A stretch of DNA of 64,000 bases from Nocardia rhizosphaerihabitans. Lineage in GTDB: Bacteria; Actinomycetota; Actinomycetes; Mycobacteriales; Mycobacteriaceae. This document shows, piece after piece, positions 44,651 to 52,231 of this stretch. Both the position numbers and the translations under genes were made by a program. The stretch's first letter is position 1; each line of letters starts with the position of its first letter. The notes beneath the pieces are model-generated. The model saw only the letters and a program-made list of their open reading frames with translations, was not told the DNA's origin and searched no databases. The DNA lies in the NCBI RefSeq assembly GCF_014646295.1, contig NZ_BMNE01000016.1:1-64000 (forward strand). Reading direction: 5' to 3'.

Positions 44651-46114
44651 ATGCATTTCGCTGCTCTGCCCGACCACCGCGCCGATCTGGACCCGCATGG
44701 GCCGGCGATCTCCGATGGACGCAACTCGCTCACCAATGCCGAGTTGCTCACTCGGGTACGGGCGGCATCACGCCACCTGCATGATCTCGGGATCGGTGCC
44801 GGCGATGTGGTCGCCATAAAATTGACCAACCGCCTCGAGTTCGTCTTGCTGCTCTTCGCGTCCTGGCGGATCGGCGCCACGGTCACCCCGGTAAATCCGA
44901 GCATGACCGCGATCGAAGTGGAACGACAGCTCAACGACTCCGGAGCACGCCTGCTGATCATCGAGGACGACTCGACCACACAGGGCACTCCGACCCTCGC
45001 CGCCGACGCGCTGTACACAGACCCCGAGGCATTCGATCCGGTACCGATCTCGGACTCGGACGCGCTATCGCTTCTGGTCTACACCAGTGGCACGACCGGG
45101 ACACCGAAGGGCGTCATGCTCGACCACAGCAATATCTCGGCCATGGCGGAGATGATGGGCGTCGCGCTCGCGTTGACACCGAACGATCGCTCTTTGCTGA
45201 TCCTGCCGCTGTTCCATGTCAACGGCATCATCGTCAGCATTCTGTCGCCACTGCTCGCAGGCGGTAGCGCGGTCATCGTCGGTCGGTTCGACCCCAAGAC
45301 CTTCTTCGACCTCGTCGAGCATGAGCGGCCCACCTATTTCAGCGCAGTGCCGACGATCTACAACATGCTGGCCGCGCTCCCGCCAGAGGTCGTGCCCGAT
45401 ACGTCTTCCCTGAGGTTCGGTGCCTGCGGTGCCGCACCAGCCTCGGATGTCTTGCTGACCCGGTTCGAGCAGCGGTACGGGTTCCCCATCGTCGAGGGTT
45501 ACGGACTGTCCGAAGGCACCTGCGTCTCGACGTGCAACCCGGTCGACGGCCCCCGGCGTGCCGGCAGCATCGGTCTGCCGCTGGTCGGTCAGGAGATACG
45601 GATTGTCGACGAGAGCGGCGCCGAACTGCCGAACGGCGAGGATGGTGAGGTGATCGTGCGCGGGCCCAACATCATGCGCGGCTACCTCGGTCGCCCGGAG
45701 GAGACTGCGCGAACGGTCGTGGACGGCTGGTTGCACACCGGTGACGTGGGCCATTTCGACCAGGACGGCTATGTGGTCCTGGTCGGACGGTCGAAGGACA
45801 TGATCATCCGGGGCGGGGAGAACATCTACCCCAAGGAGATCGAGGACGTCCTGACCACAGACCCGTCGGTGCTGGAGGCCGCGGTGATCGGCGTGCCGGA
45901 CGAGAAATGGGGCGAGATCGTCGTCGCCTATGTCCAACCGCGACCAGGTGCGGTCATCGATACCGAAGCACTGACCGTACTGTGCGAGCAACACCTCGCC
46001 GGCTTCAAGCGGCCCACGACTTTCGTGGTGGAGGCCATTCCCAAGAACGCGGTAGGCAAGATCGATAAACCCACCTTGCGGAAAGCACACGCCGCAGTCT
46101 CCGCCGACGCATAA
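44651..46114 (+). CDS. acyl-CoA ligase (AMP-binding, FadD-type)
   Basis: A 487-residue ANL enzyme: VYTSGTTGTPKGVMLDH (~residue 143), GYGLSEGTC (~287), GWLHTGDVGHFDQDG (~360), RSKDMIIRGGENIYPKEIED (~380) and catalytic Lys in NAVGKIDKPTLRK. A compact N-terminal domain makes it shorter than most FadD proteins. It would activate the carboxylic acid entering this catabolic island. Followed by a 14-bp hairpin terminator. Confidence 0.91.
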   Translation: MHFAALPDHRADLDPHGPAISDGRNSLTNAELLTRVRAASRHLHDLGIGAGDVVAIKLTNRLEFVLLLFASWRIGATVTPVNPSMTAIEVERQLNDSGARLLIIEDDSTTQGTPTLAADALYTDPEAFDPVPISDSDALSLLVYTSGTTGTPKGVMLDHSNISAMAEMMGVALALTPNDRSLLILPLFHVNGIIVSILSPLLAGGSAVIVGRFDPKTFFDLVEHERPTYFSAVPTIYNMLAALPPEVVPDTSSLRFGACGAAPASDVLLTRFEQRYGFPIVEGYGLSEGTCVSTCNPVDGPRRAGSIGLPLVGQEIRIVDESGAELPNGEDGEVIVRGPNIMRGYLGRPEETARTVVDGWLHTGDVGHFDQDGYVVLVGRSKDMIIRGGENIYPKEIEDVLTTDPSVLEAAVIGVPDEKWGEIVVAYVQPRPGAVIDTEALTVLCEQHLAGFKRPTTFVVEAIPKNAVGKIDKPTLRKAHAAVSADA

Positions 46115-46149
46115 AAGTGTAACTCCAACTACATACGCAGACGGCTCGT

Positions 46150-46192
46150 CGACGGCCGGATCCGGGAAACACAGCCATGGATCCGGCCGTCG
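46150..46192 (+). terminator. terminator after the acyl-CoA ligase
   Basis: A perfect 14-bp stem (CGACGGCCGGATCC and complement) with a 15-base loop, 35 bases after the stop codon. Confidence 0.75.
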
Positions 46193-46230
46193 TGCGTGGT
46201 ATCGACAGGGGCCTGTCCGCTCAATTCTCA

Positions 46231-46275
46231 GGCGTGGAAATACCGTCGCCCGTCGTGCTGATCCTATTGACCACC
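46231..46275 (+). promoter_or_regulatory. shared upstream element before the tautomerase
   Basis: A 45-base block (GGCGTGGAAATACCG ... GATCCTATTGACCACC) that matches 48008-48052 at about 37 of 45 positions. It lies about 80 bases before the tautomerase gene. Probably a promoter or operator common to the tautomerase and the second SCP2 gene. Confidence 0.65.
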
Positions 46276-46356
46276 ACTCGAAATTCGTAGTCTTGGATGT
46301 GGCACAGACCACAACGGATGGTCGGAATGCCAGCTTCAAAGGACAAGGAGAACGAC

Positions 46357-46794
46357 ATGCCGATGTGGAAGATTTACGTACCCGAAGGTGCGTACAGCAC
46401 GGAACAGAAGAAGGCGTTTTCGGACGCGATCACCGACGTCTACGTAGACTTCGCAGGGCTGCCGCGGTTCTATGTCGTGGTCGTGTTCCACGACCAGCCG
46501 GCCGACTCGATCTGGATCGGCGGGGAAGCGGCGAACGATTTCGTCCGCATCACGATCGATCACATTGCCCGTCGGATGCCGGAGTCGGACGATTTCCGGG
46601 AGCTTGCCATGTCTGCATTCGAGGACGCAATCGCGCCCCACGTCAAGGATCGCGGTTTCCGCTGGGAGATCCATATCGACGAAACCCCGATCCAACTGTG
46701 GCGGACCAACGGGATCAAGCCGCCGCCGGGAGACTCTGAAGCGGAGCGGGAATGGGCGCGCATCAACGCCGCCGTCGAGTGGGAGACCGTCTAG
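46357..46794 (+). CDS. cis-CaaD-like tautomerase (Tautomerase_3 type)
   Basis: A 145-residue tautomerase-superfamily protein. After removal of Met the N-terminal Pro (P-M-W-K-I-Y-V-P-E-G) would be the catalytic base, as in 4-oxalocrotonate tautomerase. The double-length beta-alpha-beta layout and ITIDHIARRMPES segment resemble cis-3-chloroacrylic acid dehalogenase-like proteins. Family members tautomerise or hydrate unsaturated acids; no halogenated substrate is implied. AAGGAG before ATG 46357. Confidence 0.82.
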   Translation: MPMWKIYVPEGAYSTEQKKAFSDAITDVYVDFAGLPRFYVVVVFHDQPADSIWIGGEAANDFVRITIDHIARRMPESDDFRELAMSAFEDAIAPHVKDRGFRWEIHIDETPIQLWRTNGIKPPPGDSEAEREWARINAAVEWETV

Positions 46795-46860
46795 CGGCTC
46801 GAGCCGCGTCGAGGGTGGGCGTCCACGCAGCTACCGCCGGACATTTCGCCTACCCGACCG

Positions 46861-46875
46861 TGTCAACACGTTACA
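46861..46875. promoter_or_regulatory. TGTAAC-type operator, degenerate copy
   Basis: TGTCAACACGTTACA: the right arm GTTACA is intact, the left arm degenerate. It is followed by ACTTTCATTATGA, which is also found after the copy at 48740. It lies 75 bases before the first SCP2 gene. Confidence 0.55.
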
Positions 46876-46949
46876 ACTTTCATTATGAATGATCGGCGAC
46901 ATCGTTGCCGCCCGGTCGTGCCACGGCCGTCACGAGAGGATCCAACCGA

Positions 46950-47354
46950 ATGTCCACATCCCCCAGCGCCGAGGACCTGTACAAGTACATCGGACTGACG
47001 TTCGAACAGGCCAAGAGCGATCCGAAGCTCGTCCAGAAATTCTCGAGCGGCGAGGGTGTGCTCAAGGTAGTCACCACCCAGCCCGACGGCGTCGTGATCA
47101 TCGACATCCCGCGCATGACGGCAGTCCAGGGCAGCGCCGACGACGAGTCGGACTGCACCCTCCGCATGACCGGTGATTTCGCGAACCGCTTCTGGCAGGG
47201 CGACCTGAATCTCCTCTTGTCCGTGACGTCGGGCGAGATCGGCATCGAAGGGAAGATGTCCACCTTGGCCAAGGCCATTCCGACTGCAAAAGAACTGTTC
47301 CCGACCTACATCAAGCTGCTGACGGACGCCGGTAGGACCGACCTTCTCGCTTGA
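46950..47354 (+). CDS. SCP2-like sterol/lipid carrier protein, copy 1
   Basis: A 134-residue single-domain SCP2-like protein: D-L-Y-K-Y-I-G-L-T-F-E-Q-A at the start, a beta-sheet core (VLKVVTTQPDGVVIIDI), FANRFWQGDLNLLLSVTSGEIGIEGKMSTLAKAIP and C-terminal GRTDLLA. It likely binds acyl-CoA or sterol in the cytoplasm. It is the first of three copies (48142-48549 intact, 48830-48898 remnant) that share leader, coding ends and a 3' hairpin. AGAGGA precedes the ATG. Confidence 0.85.
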   Translation: MSTSPSAEDLYKYIGLTFEQAKSDPKLVQKFSSGEGVLKVVTTQPDGVVIIDIPRMTAVQGSADDESDCTLRMTGDFANRFWQGDLNLLLSVTSGEIGIEGKMSTLAKAIPTAKELFPTYIKLLTDAGRTDLLA

Positions 47355-47405
47355 TGATGCCGTTCGGACGACGAAACACGGCGTCGTCAAGAACGATTCG
47401 GCGAC

Positions 47406-47434
47406 GACGCTCGACCTGCGCCAGGTCGAGCGTC
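47406..47434 (+). terminator. hairpin after SCP2 copy 1
   Basis: A perfect 12-bp stem (GACGCTCGACCT, loop GCGCC, complement). The same hairpin with compensating base changes follows copy 2 and sits beside the copy 3 remnant. Confidence 0.75.
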
Positions 47435-47512
47435 GGACCGAGGGCGACGTCCATCGGCACCTGTCGGCCCGCCCTCTCCTGCGCCCACGCTTACTCCGCA
47501 AAGGCAACTTGC

Positions 47513-47965
47513 ATGACACAAGCTACCGAAGACCAGTATGAATGCACATTCTATTCGGGCGGTGATGCCAACGGCTTGGCAATGCTGACCGGGCTGCTAC
47601 TCCAAGAGAACTTCCAGAGTTTTCCGGGCAGACGTAGGACAGCCACGAGAATCACTCGCCCAGTCGCATTGCGCGAAGGCGTCTCCGGATCGGCATGCAC
47701 TATTCTCTTCGGCTTCGATAATGCCTTGGTCCTGAACGATGTAGTCGGGCGGCCCAGCGTTACCGTGATCGACGTGACTGGCGATCAATTGATGACCGTG
47801 TCCCAGCTGTCGATGCGAGCAGGCGGGATGCTCCCGACCGGCTTCTTCAGTAGACAGGGAATGGCAGTGATCCGCGCAATTCTTCGCAAGGAGCTCATCG
47901 TCAAGGGTCTGATCACACACCCGATTGCGGTTCTCCGGTTCATTGCATTGATGTCTGTCAAATAG
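47513..47965 (+). CDS. uncharacterised 150-residue protein, SCP2-like pattern
   Basis: I do not recognise this family with confidence. The sequence has an N-terminal YECTFYSGGDANGLAMLTGLLLQENF, alternating hydrophobic strands (SACTILFGFDNALVLNDVV; VTVIDVTGDQLMTVSQLSM) and a basic amphipathic C-terminus (AVIRAILRKELIVKGLITHPIAVLRFIALMSVK). Order and length resemble lipid-carrier folds of the SCP2 type, and it sits between two SCP2 genes, so a lipid-binding role is plausible. No signal peptide. Start at ATG 47513. Confidence 0.6.
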   Translation: MTQATEDQYECTFYSGGDANGLAMLTGLLLQENFQSFPGRRRTATRITRPVALREGVSGSACTILFGFDNALVLNDVVGRPSVTVIDVTGDQLMTVSQLSMRAGGMLPTGFFSRQGMAVIRAILRKELIVKGLITHPIAVLRFIALMSVK

Positions 47966-48007
47966 CCTACTTTCGGGTCAGTTGACGCCGGGCCAATTGC
48001 TGGAGTG

Positions 48008-48052
48008 GCGTGGGAATACCGCCACCGGTCGTCCTTGTCCTATTGAGCACCG
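48008..48052 (+). promoter_or_regulatory. shared upstream element before SCP2 copy 2
   Basis: The second copy of the 45-base block at 46231-46275 (GGCGTGGGAATACCG ... TGTCCTATTGAGCACC), about 90 bases before SCP2 copy 2. Confidence 0.65.
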
Positions 48053-48141
48053 TGCTCCCGTTCGTAACGTGGATTGCGACCCAGAGCACATAGCGTTGCC
48101 GCCCGGCCGTGCCACGGCCGTCACGAGAGGAACAACCAACA

Positions 48142-48549
48142 ATGACCACCACGCCCACCGCCGACGAACTGTACAAGTACATCGGCATGGCTTTCGAACA
48201 GGCCAAGAGTGACCCGGACCTGTACGAGAGGCTCTCGAACACCCCGGGTGTCTTCAAGGTGCTCACCACCGAACCCGACGGCTGCATGATCATCGACATT
48301 CCGAATCTGAGTGCTGTTCCCGGCGCAGGGGACGAAGAGGCAGATGCCATCTTCCGGATGACCGGAGAATTTGCGAACCGTTTCTGGCAGGGCGACCTCA
48401 ATCTGACCATGGCGGTGACCCGGGGCGAAATTCGCCTCGAAGGGAAAATGGCAATTGTGGCCAGAGCCATTGCGGCGCAAACGAAGCTGTTCCCGGCGTA
48501 CATCGAGCTGCTGAAGAACGACGGGCGGACGGACCTGCTCGTCAAATGA
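48142..48549 (+). CDS. SCP2-like sterol/lipid carrier protein, copy 2
   Basis: A 135-residue protein clearly paralogous to 46950-47354: DELYKYIGMAFEQAKSDPDL, EPDGCMIIDIPNLSAVPGAGDEE, FANRFWQGDLNL, and GRTDLL at the end. The 30 bases before the start (CGGCCGTGCCACGGCCGTCACGAGAGG) are shared with copies 1 and 3. Followed by a 15-bp hairpin. Probably carries a hydrophobic CoA ester for the surrounding beta-oxidation enzymes. Confidence 0.86.
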   Translation: MTTTPTADELYKYIGMAFEQAKSDPDLYERLSNTPGVFKVLTTEPDGCMIIDIPNLSAVPGAGDEEADAIFRMTGEFANRFWQGDLNLTMAVTRGEIRLEGKMAIVARAIAAQTKLFPAYIELLKNDGRTDLLVK

Positions 48550-48593
48550 CGCCGCCCGGACGATGGCGCGCAACATCGTGAAGACGACGAGTT

Positions 48594-48628
48594 CTAGGTG
48601 CTCGACCTCAGCCAGGTCGAGCACCTAG
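48594..48628 (+). terminator. hairpin after SCP2 copy 2
   Basis: A perfect 15-bp stem (CTAGGTGCTCGACCT, loop CAGCC, complement), related to the copy 1 hairpin but with paired changes that keep the stem. Confidence 0.8.
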
Positions 48629-48739
48629 GCCGTCGGGCAGCACAGCAACGCCCGCCCGTTCGAGCCCGATACCCGCAGACCCATCCTGTGCGCGGATAGT
48701 TGTGACCCTTGCCACAGTCAGAGCAAGCGCGTATCGTCT

Positions 48740-48754
48740 CTGTAACTTCGTTAC
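48740..48754. promoter_or_regulatory. TGTAAC-type operator
   Basis: TGTAAC-TTC-GTTACA, perfect arms, followed by ACTTTCATTATGG. It stands before the SCP2 remnant and the AraC gene. The same arms occur at 50699-50713 before a TetR gene. Confidence 0.75.
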
Positions 48755-48829
48755 AACTTTCATTATGGAGCTACCGGCAACATCGTTGCCTTCCGGTCGT
48801 GCCACGGCCGTCACGAGAGGAGTCATCAG

Positions 48830-48898
48830 ATGCCCACATCCCCCAGCGCTGAGGGTCTGTGCAAGTGCGACGCCGTCCGGGCGGACCTGCTCGCATGA
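48830..48898 (+). pseudogene. SCP2 copy 3, reduced to 22 codons by internal deletion
   Basis: The frame MPTSPSAEGLCKC joins the first 12 codons of an SCP2 gene to its last nine (RADLLA-stop). About 110 codons between are gone. The leader, ribosome site and stop remain. The stop overlaps the ATG at 48895 of the AraC gene, so the remnant may act as a short upstream frame for it. Confidence 0.8.
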
Positions 48899-49923
48899 TG
48901 ACGGCATCTCGGACCATGGGACACGGCATCATGAAGAACGACTCGGCGACGGCGCTCGACCTCCGCCAGGTCGAGCGCCGGGATCGCCGGACAGCATGGG
49001 AGCAGGCGATGGCGGGCCGGCTGGTGCCGATGGATGTCAACCTTCCCGCCGACGCGGACGAGGAATTCCACGGGATGTTCCAGTCTTTCGACCTCAGCGA
49101 TATCAAGGTCACCCAATGGGAGTGCCCCGAACTGACCGTAGTTCGCACGAAACGCCTGGTCGAGGCTTCGGATACCGAGTCGCTGATCCTCCTCACCGCA
49201 TCGTCGGGCAGTCAGTTCTTCGAATTGGATTCGGGAACCACGCGCATGGAAGCCGGGACCGCCCTCATTTCTACAAGCCGAGTGGCCTACTCCTCCACTG
49301 TTTCGAGCGGGCTCCGGAAGCGGAGCGTGGCCTTCCCGTTCACCGCGCTCGCCCCCTACGACACCGGCGGCGCGATCCCCGACGGCCTGATGCTCGACCA
49401 ATCTCGGCCGCTGGCACGCCTGCTGATCAGCTTCGTGGAAAGTATGGGAGAACACGTCGCGTCCATGGATGCCGCCGAGGTCGATGCCGCGCGGGAGGCG
49501 CTGCTGACCTTGGTTGCCGGGGTGATCCGCAGCAACACGCGCGCGACGTACGACGGACCGGCATTGCTGCCTGCTCTCCGATCACAGCTCGAACAGTGGA
49601 TCAAGGAGCGTCTCCAGAGCGGCCCGATCCGCGTGGTCGACATGGCCAAGGCGTTCAATGTGTCGAGCCGCACGGTACATCGCGCCTTCTCCCTGACGGG
49701 AGACACCGTCGGATCGGTCGTTCGCATGCAAAGACTCGCCGGCGCACGCCGCGATATTGCAGCGACCAGTCTCTCGATCGGGTCCATTGCCCATCGTTGG
49801 GGATACTACGACGCCAGCCATTTCGGTCGCGAGTTCAGGACCTTCTTGTCCATGTCACCGAGCGACTACCGAGAAGCGCTGAACCCACGCTTCGCACCAA
49901 CCGTCGACGAATTGGCCAGCTGA
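48895..49923 (+). CDS. AraC-family regulator (AraC-binding-like_2 type)
   Basis: A 342-residue regulator. The N-terminal two thirds is a cupin-like sensor (LPADADEEFHGMFQSFDLSDIKV..., ISTSRVAYSS) and the C-terminal third an HTH_18 domain (VDMAKAFNVSSRTVHRAFSLTG and IAHRWGYYDASHFGREFRTFLSMSPSDYR). The true start is uncertain: 48895 overlaps the SCP2 remnant stop, while 48931 and later ATGs are possible. A 12-bp hairpin (48951-48979) homologous to the SCP2 terminators lies inside the first codons. It converges with the TetR gene, their stops being two bases apart. Confidence 0.8.
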   Translation: MMTASRTMGHGIMKNDSATALDLRQVERRDRRTAWEQAMAGRLVPMDVNLPADADEEFHGMFQSFDLSDIKVTQWECPELTVVRTKRLVEASDTESLILLTASSGSQFFELDSGTTRMEAGTALISTSRVAYSSTVSSGLRKRSVAFPFTALAPYDTGGAIPDGLMLDQSRPLARLLISFVESMGEHVASMDAAEVDAAREALLTLVAGVIRSNTRATYDGPALLPALRSQLEQWIKERLQSGPIRVVDMAKAFNVSSRTVHRAFSLTGDTVGSVVRMQRLAGARRDIAATSLSIGSIAHRWGYYDASHFGREFRTFLSMSPSDYREALNPRFAPTVDELAS

Positions 49924-49924
49924 A

Positions 49925-50662
49925 TCAATCCCGTCGGTCGACTAGCCGGTTCCGGTCCGAAGACTCCGACTGCACACGCACTGCGGTGACGAGTGACTCG
50001 CGGGCAGACTCCGCGGCGTCGCCCAGCCCAACCATTATGTTCACCAACATCGACTGCAGGACCTGACCCACGGGATCCCGGAACTGCGCGAAGTGATCGC
50101 CTAGCTCGAGGGTGACGAATCCGTGCACGCAGCTCCACAGCTGAGTAGCTACGACCTCCGGGTTCTCGTCACGACGGATACGCCCGCTTTCCACAAAGCG
50201 GGCACATTCCCGCACCAGATGCGAGTATGCCGCCTGAAATGCCTCGGATCGGGCCGTCGACCCAGGGCGCGAAGGTCGCAGCTGTCGATAGCCACGACGT
50301 GTCGAGAGACCGAACATCAAATCGTAGAGGTGCGGGTTGGTCTGAGCCAGGCGGCGGCATGCCAATGCTATTCCGAAGAGATCCGCCGCGGGATCCTCGC
50401 TGCGTGGGACCGCCCTGAACACTCGATCGAGCTCCCGGAATCCGTTGTCGACCACAGCTTGAAGCAGTTCGGGTAGGCCGCCGAGGTGGTAGTAGACCGA
50501 CATCGTGGATACCTGGGCCGCCTCGGCAACCGAGCGTGCCTTGATCTGCGACGGCCCTGCCTCTGCGAGCAGCTTCGTCGCCGCGTCGACCAGCCGCTCG
50601 ACGATCTGTTCGGACGTCAACCGGACGTCGCCATCTTTGCTGTGTTTCGGCATCGAAGCCAT
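49925..50662 (-). CDS. TetR-family regulator of the TGTAAC regulon (inferred)
   Basis: A 245-residue TetR protein. HTH: IKARSVAEAAQVSTMSVYYHLGGLPELLQAVV (~residues 42-73); ligand domain resembles TetR_C_13-like (HLYDLMFGLSTRRGYRQLRPS; FVTLELGDHFAQF). ATG 50662 and 50653 are both possible; GGGGAGG lies just upstream. The perfect palindrome at 50699-50713 sits 37 bases before the start, suggesting autoregulation and control of the other TGTAAC sites. Confidence 0.85.
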   Translation of the reverse strand: MASMPKHSKDGDVRLTSEQIVERLVDAATKLLAEAGPSQIKARSVAEAAQVSTMSVYYHLGGLPELLQAVVDNGFRELDRVFRAVPRSEDPAADLFGIALACRRLAQTNPHLYDLMFGLSTRRGYRQLRPSRPGSTARSEAFQAAYSHLVRECARFVESGRIRRDENPEVVATQLWSCVHGFVTLELGDHFAQFRDPVGQVLQSMLVNIMVGLGDAAESARESLVTAVRVQSESSDRNRLVDRRD

Positions 50663-50698
50663 GCACCTCCCCATCGTCCCGTCGCCAAGAAGGCCTCG

Positions 50699-50713
50699 TG
50701 TAACGACGTTACA
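50699..50713. promoter_or_regulatory. TGTAAC-type operator upstream of its TetR gene
   Basis: TGTAACG-A-CGTTACA, a perfect 15-bp odd palindrome 37 bases before the TetR start, matching the arms at 48740-48754. Confidence 0.82.
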
Positions 50714-50794
50714 AGACAGATGCCAGCGGATGCGGCGATGGACGGCATCGCTCCTGAACAGGTCATGGTAAAGAACACTCGCTATACTGACTCC

Positions 50795-51421
50795 ATGGCG
50801 AATGCGGCAAAAACCCACGACAAGCCACCTCGGGATCGCCTCATGACCGCGGCACAGCTGTTCTACTCCGACGGCATCCGCGCCGTCGGAGTCAACCGGT
50901 TGCTCGACGAGGCGCAGACCCCGATCATGACCCTGTACCGGCATTTCGGGTCGAAGGAGGGCCTCGTCGAGGCCTACCTGATCGATCGGGATCAGCGACT
51001 CCGCGCCAAGTTCGAGCGCGAGGTCGAACGGACCGGCGATACCGGCCGGGAACGCGTACTCGCTGCATTCGACTTCCTCGGGCGATTGACCGCAGACCCC
51101 GAATACCGAGGCTGCGCGTTCATCAATGTCGCGGTGGAAATGGCCGACCCGGAACACAGCTTCGTGGACATCGCGGTGGCTCACAAGAACTTCGTGCGCG
51201 AGATCTTCGCCAGGTACCTCACCGAGGCGGGCCTCCGGCACACCGAGCCCCTGGCCTCGCAGCTGCTGATTCTGATGAACGGTGTTTTCGTCAGCGCGCA
51301 GATGCACTCGAACTTCAAGGAAGCGGCAGCGCAGGCACGCGTGGCCGCGGAAGTGCTGCTCGATGCCGCACTTGCCGCCGAAGCGAACGAGCAAACCGGT
51401 CCCGAGTCTGCGGCCTCCTGA
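50795..51421 (+). CDS. TetR-family regulator
   Basis: A 208-residue TetR protein. HTH: AVGVNRLLDEAQTPIMTLYRHFGSKEGLVEAYL (~residues 31-63). The core has EYRGCAFINVAVEMADPEH, as in the YcdC/LfrR-like group. A TATACT -10 at 50783-50788 lies only six bases before the ATG, so the mRNA may be leaderless. The stretch AACACTCGCTATACT resembles the shared upstream elements at 42447 and 43538. Head of a possible unit with lipB and an enoyl-CoA hydratase. Confidence 0.86.
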   Translation: MANAAKTHDKPPRDRLMTAAQLFYSDGIRAVGVNRLLDEAQTPIMTLYRHFGSKEGLVEAYLIDRDQRLRAKFEREVERTGDTGRERVLAAFDFLGRLTADPEYRGCAFINVAVEMADPEHSFVDIAVAHKNFVREIFARYLTEAGLRHTEPLASQLLILMNGVFVSAQMHSNFKEAAAQARVAAEVLLDAALAAEANEQTGPESAAS

Positions 51422-51487
51422 CATGGTCATTAGCCACGATCCTGCTGTGCCGACCGGGTATGCGCAGAGCACCCGAGAGGTTTTGAT

Positions 51488-52129
51488 GTGAGCGAGTCCG
51501 AGCTGGAGTGGCTCGATCTCGGCGAGGTCCCCTACCTCGAGGCCGCTGCGCAGATGGATACCTGGGTCCGGGAGCGGCGGGAAGGACTGATCGCGGATCG
51601 GCTGGCATTGCTCACTCATCCCGCAGTGATCACCTACGGTGCCCGGACCCCACGTCACGAATTGCCTGTGCAGACCGATATTCCCCTGGTCGAGGTAGAC
51701 AGAGGGGGCCAAGCGACCTACCACGGTCCGGGGCAGCTGATGGGTTACCTGGTGCTCGATCTCCGTCAGCGTGGTCCTGGGGATATCGTCCGATGGCTGG
51801 AACAAGGTTTGATCAGCGCCTTGGATTCGCTCGGCCTGCGGACTGTTCGACGCGATACGCCGACCAAAGCGCAGAGCCTGGTCGGAGTCTGGACATTGGA
51901 GCACAAGAAGGTTGCCTCGATCGGCATGAGGATTCGCGGCGGCGTGACGAGCCACGGGTTCGCGCTGAATATCGCGCCAGACCTGGCGGCTTTTTCGGCA
52001 TTCACGGCCTGCGGACTGCCCGAGGTGGCGATGACCTCGATTGCGGAGATGACCGCGGCCATGGGAAAGCCCACCCCTACGGAAGAGGCGGTGCGAGCGG
52101 CCGTAGCCGCCGCGCTCGGAGCAGCTTGA
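51488..52129 (+). CDS. lipB: LipB-like octanoyltransferase, accessory paralogue
   Basis: A 213-residue BPL/LplA/LipB-family protein with LipB motifs: DRGGQATYHGPGQL (~residues 72-85), GVWTLEHKKVASIGMRI with the conserved Lys (~138), GVTSHGFALNI and the nucleophile Cys in FTACGLPEVAMTS (~171). It should move octanoyl groups from ACP to lipoyl domains. Housekeeping lipB usually sits beside lipA; here no lipA is near and the neighbours are a TetR and an enoyl-CoA hydratase, so it looks like a second copy or one with an altered acyl substrate. GTG start at 51488. Confidence 0.87.
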   Translation: MSESELEWLDLGEVPYLEAAAQMDTWVRERREGLIADRLALLTHPAVITYGARTPRHELPVQTDIPLVEVDRGGQATYHGPGQLMGYLVLDLRQRGPGDIVRWLEQGLISALDSLGLRTVRRDTPTKAQSLVGVWTLEHKKVASIGMRIRGGVTSHGFALNIAPDLAAFSAFTACGLPEVAMTSIAEMTAAMGKPTPTEEAVRAAVAAALGAA

Positions 52130-52152
52130 CGTTGGCAGACCGGTGCGGTGGG

Positions 52153-52185
52153 GTGTCGCACTTGTCCTATGAGGACGGGCGACAC
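52153..52185. promoter_or_regulatory. bulged inverted repeat before the enoyl-CoA hydratase
   Basis: Outer arms GTGTCGC / GCGACAC enclose GTCCT-ATG-AGGAC. The segment CACTTGTCCTATGAGGACG resembles the cores of the shared upstream elements at 42447, 43538, 46231 and 48008. Confidence 0.55.
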
Positions 52186-52231
52186 CGCTCAATCATGGAG
52201 ATGCACCTCCAACGAAAGGCAGCACACCGGT

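Noticed and set aside
50663..52192. N-terminal extension of the TetR frame ending at 49925
   Set aside because: It would lie antisense to a TetR gene and lipB, and the TetR fold begins near 50653. The perfect operator at 50699 also argues for a start below it.
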